From NCBI RefSeq assembly GCF_003605365.2, contig NZ_QYTU02000025.1:1-34069 (forward strand): a stretch of DNA of 34,069 nt, written 5' to 3'. The position numbers and the translations under genes were made by a program. Below the pieces are notes generated by a model that was not told where the DNA came from, searched no databases, and saw only the letters and a list, made by a program, of their open reading frames with translations. This DNA is from Siminovitchia fortis. GTDB lineage: Bacteria; Bacillota; Bacilli; Bacillales; Bacillaceae_C. Of the stretch, positions 31,751 to 34,069 are shown in pieces (within the stretch, counting starts at the first letter, position 1; every line of letters begins with the position of its first letter).

Positions 31751-32179
31751 TCAAAACGTTGTATAGACATTTTCGCATTCCTCGCCGGTCGGCTCATAAA
31801 AGCAGTGCAGTTTATACCTGCCGACAAACGGCTGATCGTACCATGTGGCGGGACAATCTCCCGGCGGCCTGAAATACCACAGGCTGTATTTGGCGGGACA
31901 AACTCTTTCTCCTTGCACCGTCCGTCTCGCCAGCCTTCTTTCGGTATCCCTTGCCCTTTGATAAAAATAACCATGGGTCACGGCTTCAAATGCATGCGGC
32001 TGGTAAACCATCTGCGGGATGGTTCGGAGACCGACAAAATCGGAGCAGTTTGCCCTGATTCTATTGATCCCTACGTTGCCAACCAACAGCATACCCTGTG
32101 TCCCTTCTCCCTCCGCTTCAGCCCTCAGCAGCCTTGCCAACAAGTCAATATCGGATGTCCTCGCTTTTACAACAGCCAT
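31751..32179 (-). CDS. cwlJ: Spore cortex-lytic cell wall hydrolase CwlJ
   Basis: Germination-specific cortex hydrolase, 142 residues, the typical CwlJ length; no signal peptide, as expected for a protein made in the mother cell and placed in the coat. ARLLRAEAEGEGTQGMLLVGNVGINR contains the catalytic Glu region of the SleB/CwlJ fold; ending CFYEPTGEECENVYTTF is typical. ATG 32179 follows GGAGGTGG. Upstream, CATGCAAT (32220-32213) resembles a sigma-E -10, but the -35 is weak. Shows the host is a spore former. The partner gerQ is not here. Confidence 0.92.
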   Translation of the reverse strand: MAVVKARTSDIDLLARLLRAEAEGEGTQGMLLVGNVGINRIRANCSDFVGLRTIPQMVYQPHAFEAVTHGYFYQRARDTERRLARRTVQGERVCPAKYSLWYFRPPGDCPATWYDQPFVGRYKLHCFYEPTGEECENVYTTF

Positions 32180-32212
32180 ACTGCCACCTCCATGTATCTA
32201 CACCTTTATTCT

Positions 32213-32220
32213 ATTGCATG
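32213..32220 (-). promoter_or_regulatory. Candidate sigma-E -10 of cwlJ
   Basis: CATGCAAT on the minus strand, one base from CATACAAT. B. subtilis cwlJ is sigma-E dependent, which raises the prior; no convincing -35 element at 14-15 nt. Confidence 0.3.
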
Positions 32221-32257
32221 GCAGGGAAATTGTTGACTGAAGGCAAAGACTTAGAAA

Positions 32258-33274
32258 TCAGTTTTCAAAGTGGAGGCGGGCCATAGCTGTAATTTCCTCC
32301 GGAACCTTGTAAGTAAGAGGCTCCTGATGCAGCGCCTGAAAAAAGTTAATATCACTTGTATCTAGCGCTCCTAAAGCCAGCCGTGGAATCAGCCGGACGT
32401 GAACAGGCTCTTTCCCTTCCGGGTCCACGGACAAAATGAAATTAAAACTTGCAAAACCCTGTTCCGTAAGAGAGGCAAAAATACTTTGAAGACCTTTTGC
32501 AAAATGCTTCCAATCCGTTTCCTGAATATCCACAATTGAAAAAGCATGATTGAAAATTCCAATATAATCATTATGGCTTTTTGGCGCAAATGTATGCAGC
32601 CAGGATACCGTCCCTGTGTCCGCAATCCATCTTTCCCCAAGGGATTTTTCAGTTTCATAAAGGGCCGCAAAATATTTTGTTCCTGTTTCCATCTCAAACT
32701 GTCTTGCTTTTTCATACACCGCTGTTTGGTAATTCGTACCGCTGTCCGAAACAATAATATGTAGATGAGGATGGATGATGCTCCCTCCTGAAAGAGGCAA
32801 ATAATTCCAGTTAATGGAAGAAAACTTAGCGTGTGTATCCGTAATGTTCACCTTATGAATGTACTTTTGCGCTGCCTTAAAAGCGTTTACAATCAATTGC
32901 GGTGTAAATTCACTTAAACGGACATAATGGTCACCGGAGAAAACAGCCACACCATTATGCTTGCTGTAAGGAAAAAGATTAGGGAACACAACTGCACCAC
33001 CTTCGGTGATTCGGCCTTCCTCAGCAATCATATTTGGAAAAACAGGCGTCATTGTATCAATATTTTCCGGACAAAATGGACAATTCGCCCCTTTCGTTTT
33101 ATCCGCCTCTTCCGTATAATCCGGGGGAGTAATCGCAAGGCCCGCATCATATACAAGCCTGGACGTCTCCCCTGTCAGCGGATCGAAGCGAACCTCTGTT
33201 TCGCGTTCGATTTTCTTACCTTTCGAATCATAAAAAGTAAATAATTCCGTTTTTTTCCTGAACTTGATGGCCAA
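32258..33274 (-). CDS. GalT/HIT-superfamily protein, nucleotidyl transferase-like
   Basis: 338 residues resembling galactose-1-phosphate uridylyltransferase. CPFCPEN at about 62-68 is half of a zinc site; the active-site motif reads GGSIIHPHLHIIVS, i.e. HPHLH instead of the GalT HPHxQ, as in HIT hydrolases and phosphorylases of the superfamily. VVFPNLFPYSKHN (about 95-107) and WLHTFAPKSHNDYIGI are further conserved. The third-His replacement of Gln suggests hydrolase or adenylyl chemistry rather than uridylyl transfer. Starts MAIKFRKKTEL with GAGGGG upstream of ATG 33274. No gal genes nearby. Substrate unknown. Confidence 0.72.
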   Translation of the reverse strand: MAIKFRKKTELFTFYDSKGKKIERETEVRFDPLTGETSRLVYDAGLAITPPDYTEEADKTKGANCPFCPENIDTMTPVFPNMIAEEGRITEGGAVVFPNLFPYSKHNGVAVFSGDHYVRLSEFTPQLIVNAFKAAQKYIHKVNITDTHAKFSSINWNYLPLSGGSIIHPHLHIIVSDSGTNYQTAVYEKARQFEMETGTKYFAALYETEKSLGERWIADTGTVSWLHTFAPKSHNDYIGIFNHAFSIVDIQETDWKHFAKGLQSIFASLTEQGFASFNFILSVDPEGKEPVHVRLIPRLALGALDTSDINFFQALHQEPLTYKVPEEITAMARLHFEN

Positions 33275-33426
33275 TTTAACCCCTCCTCTTACTTATCAAT
33301 ATATCATTTCTTTATATGAAAGTCTGTTTATTCTATAGTAAGCTGTGTAGACCATCGCCTTCCTTTATATGTTCTTTAAAAAATCCTTGTAATCAGGCCT
33401 CGAATAAATTAGGGGGTGAATCAAAA

Positions 33427-33723
33427 TTGGAAAGAGAGGTGGCTTCGATCAAAAAGAAGCAACAAAAACGAATTGTGTATAAACTTGGAATAGGGCTGTT
33501 GATCCTCTCTCTTATAGTTTACCTGATTCCAGTTATTACGCCATTTACACCACTTACAACTAAGATAAAGGCAGCTATCATTACAGGAAGTATAATCATT
33601 GCGGAAATCATGTTCTGGATAGGTGCTTTACTTGTTGGAAAAGAAGCAGCAGCCAAATTTAAAAGCTACCTAAATCCCAAGAATTGGCGAAAAAAAGGTG
33701 AGAGGCAAAAGGATGAAAAATAA
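33427..33723 (+). CDS. Small two-TM protein (transporter-suffix-like)
   Basis: 98 residues: a basic N-terminal segment (SIKKKQQKR), TM1 around 20-40 (KLGIGLLILSLIVYLIPVI), a short turn, TM2 around 50-75 (AAIITGSIIIAEIMFWIGALLVGKEAAAKF), then a charged tail. The TM2 part FWIGALLVGKE is what I associate with the transporter suffix domain found alone or fused to transporters. Start TTG 33427 with AGGGGGTG eight nt upstream; the longer ATG frame from 33316 lacks a site. Overlaps the next ORF by 11 nt. Confidence 0.65.
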   Translation: MEREVASIKKKQQKRIVYKLGIGLLILSLIVYLIPVITPFTPLTTKIKAAIITGSIIIAEIMFWIGALLVGKEAAAKFKSYLNPKNWRKKGERQKDEK

Positions 33724-33868
33724 AAATATAGCGGAGCAGATTAATCAAACGATTGAGGACATATGGATCATACAAAAATATTATGCGAATTTGTCACCTA
33801 TTGAATTGGCAAATATGTAATCATTACTTCAAAAGCTGCGGGAATTGCTTGAGGCGTCAGCCAAATAA
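33713..33868 (+). pseudogene. Small ORF interrupted by an in-frame TAA
   Basis: ATG 33713, inside the end of the two-TM gene, with AGAGG upstream. It reads 35 codons to TAA (33818-33820), then the same frame continues open for 15 codons (LLQKLRELLEASAK pattern, amphipathic) to a second TAA at 33868. The part after the stop looks like the natural helical end of a 51-residue protein, so a nonsense change is likely. Function unknown. Confidence 0.45.
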
Positions 33869-33869
33869 G

Positions 33870-33912
33870 AAAGGACATTAGGCATTCATCATGTGAATTT
33901 GTAATGTCCTTT
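33870..33912 (+). terminator. Hairpin after the interrupted ORF
   Basis: AAAGGACATTA / TAATGTCCTTT 11-bp stem enclosing an inner ATTCA / TGAAT stem. The T-run is short, so it may be a weak or bidirectional terminator. Confidence 0.6.
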
Positions 33913-33975
33913 ACATTAAATTAAAGTGAGCATAAAATTTTAGCCGAATGCTCTTTTCAAACAGGGGTTTCGTAG

Positions 33976-34069
33976 TGTCCAGCTCCAGCGCCTATCGACT
34001 AGCAGACTTCGCGCTTCTTCCTCCGATAAGTCAACATCGGCTCCTATCGTCGCCGTGTTTCCTTTATCT
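33976..34069 (-). repeat. Interspersed palindromic repeat, copy 3 (cut by window end)
   Basis: Reverse orientation of copies 1 and 2: begins TGTCCAGCTCCAGCGCC and continues through TATCGACTAGCAGACTTCGC, GATAAGTCAACATCGGCTC and CGCCGTGTTTCC. The remainder lies outside the window. Confidence 0.85.

Noticed and set aside
17745-34069. Repeats as a CRISPR array
   Set aside because: Copies are far apart, in both orientations, without regular spacers or cas genes.

Overview
The window looks like chromosome from a spore-forming, moderately low-GC Bacillaceae (Bacillus sensu lato). The reasons are strong AGGAGG-type ribosome sites with frequent TTG/GTG starts, a cwlJ spore cortex hydrolase, a proBA operon behind a T-box leader, the yitD/yitE (phosphosulfolactate synthase / YitT-family) neighbourhood, and a bd-type oxidase operon of the Geobacillus/YthAB type with a CydS-like microprotein. 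I see no rRNA, tRNA, phage, transposase or CRISPR. Accessory character is limited to an interspersed palindromic repeat family (three copies, one expanded) and a patch of decaying genes.

Layout. 1-1.1 kb: two small minus-strand genes (UPF0158, apparently with an AUA start, and an unknown basic protein). 1.2-1.8 kb: an Asp/Glu-racemase-like protein. 1.8-10.2 kb: an all-minus-strand block of two very similar Orn/Lys/Arg decarboxylases flanking an HpaB-type flavin hydroxylase and a LysP-like permease, headed by a PAS/AAA+ sigma-54 activator. A textbook -24/-12 promoter precedes only the activator-proximal decarboxylase. Near-identical palindromes sit about 107 bp upstream of that promoter and in front of the activator gene, which suggests basic-amino-acid uptake and decarboxylation under SigL control. 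10.3-13.1 kb: NAD(P)HX repair enzyme and an RlmN-type radical-SAM methylase. 13.2-14.9 kb: small genes (DUF5316-like, Cys-rich CWC, alpha/beta hydrolase, YciI). 15-17.6 kb: a Tat-exported gluconate-dehydrogenase-type subunit 3 plus a GMC flavoprotein. 17.7-18.1 kb: the expanded repeat. 18.3-19.8 kb: an MFS exporter with a coupled small ORF. 20-21.9 kb: phosphosulfolactate synthase overlapping a histidine phosphatase, then the YitE-like membrane protein with a 12-codon leader ORF. 22-27.1 kb: ASCH protein, Mug glycosylase, branched-chain aminotransferase, and proBA with promoter and proline T-box. 27.2-29 kb: second repeat, a tiny ORF with its own terminator, a MOSC protein with an apparent AUU start, and a frameshifted LysE remnant. 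29-31.6 kb: small TM protein, cydA, cydB, cydS. 31.7-34 kb: cwlJ, a GalT/HIT-like protein, a small two-TM protein, a nonsense-interrupted ORF and a third repeat running off the end.

The points most worth a second look are two apparent non-canonical (AUA, AUU) start codons whose upstream residues look like family N-termini; the shared palindrome at the sigma-54 activator and its likely target, one copy doubling as a terminator; the promoter-terminator-microORF leader of the first decarboxylase; the bd oxidase operon bracketed by two single-TM microproteins; the phosphosulfolactate synthase paired with a histidine phosphatase rather than ComB; and the expanded repeat copy. Family assignments come from recalled motifs; no database search was run.
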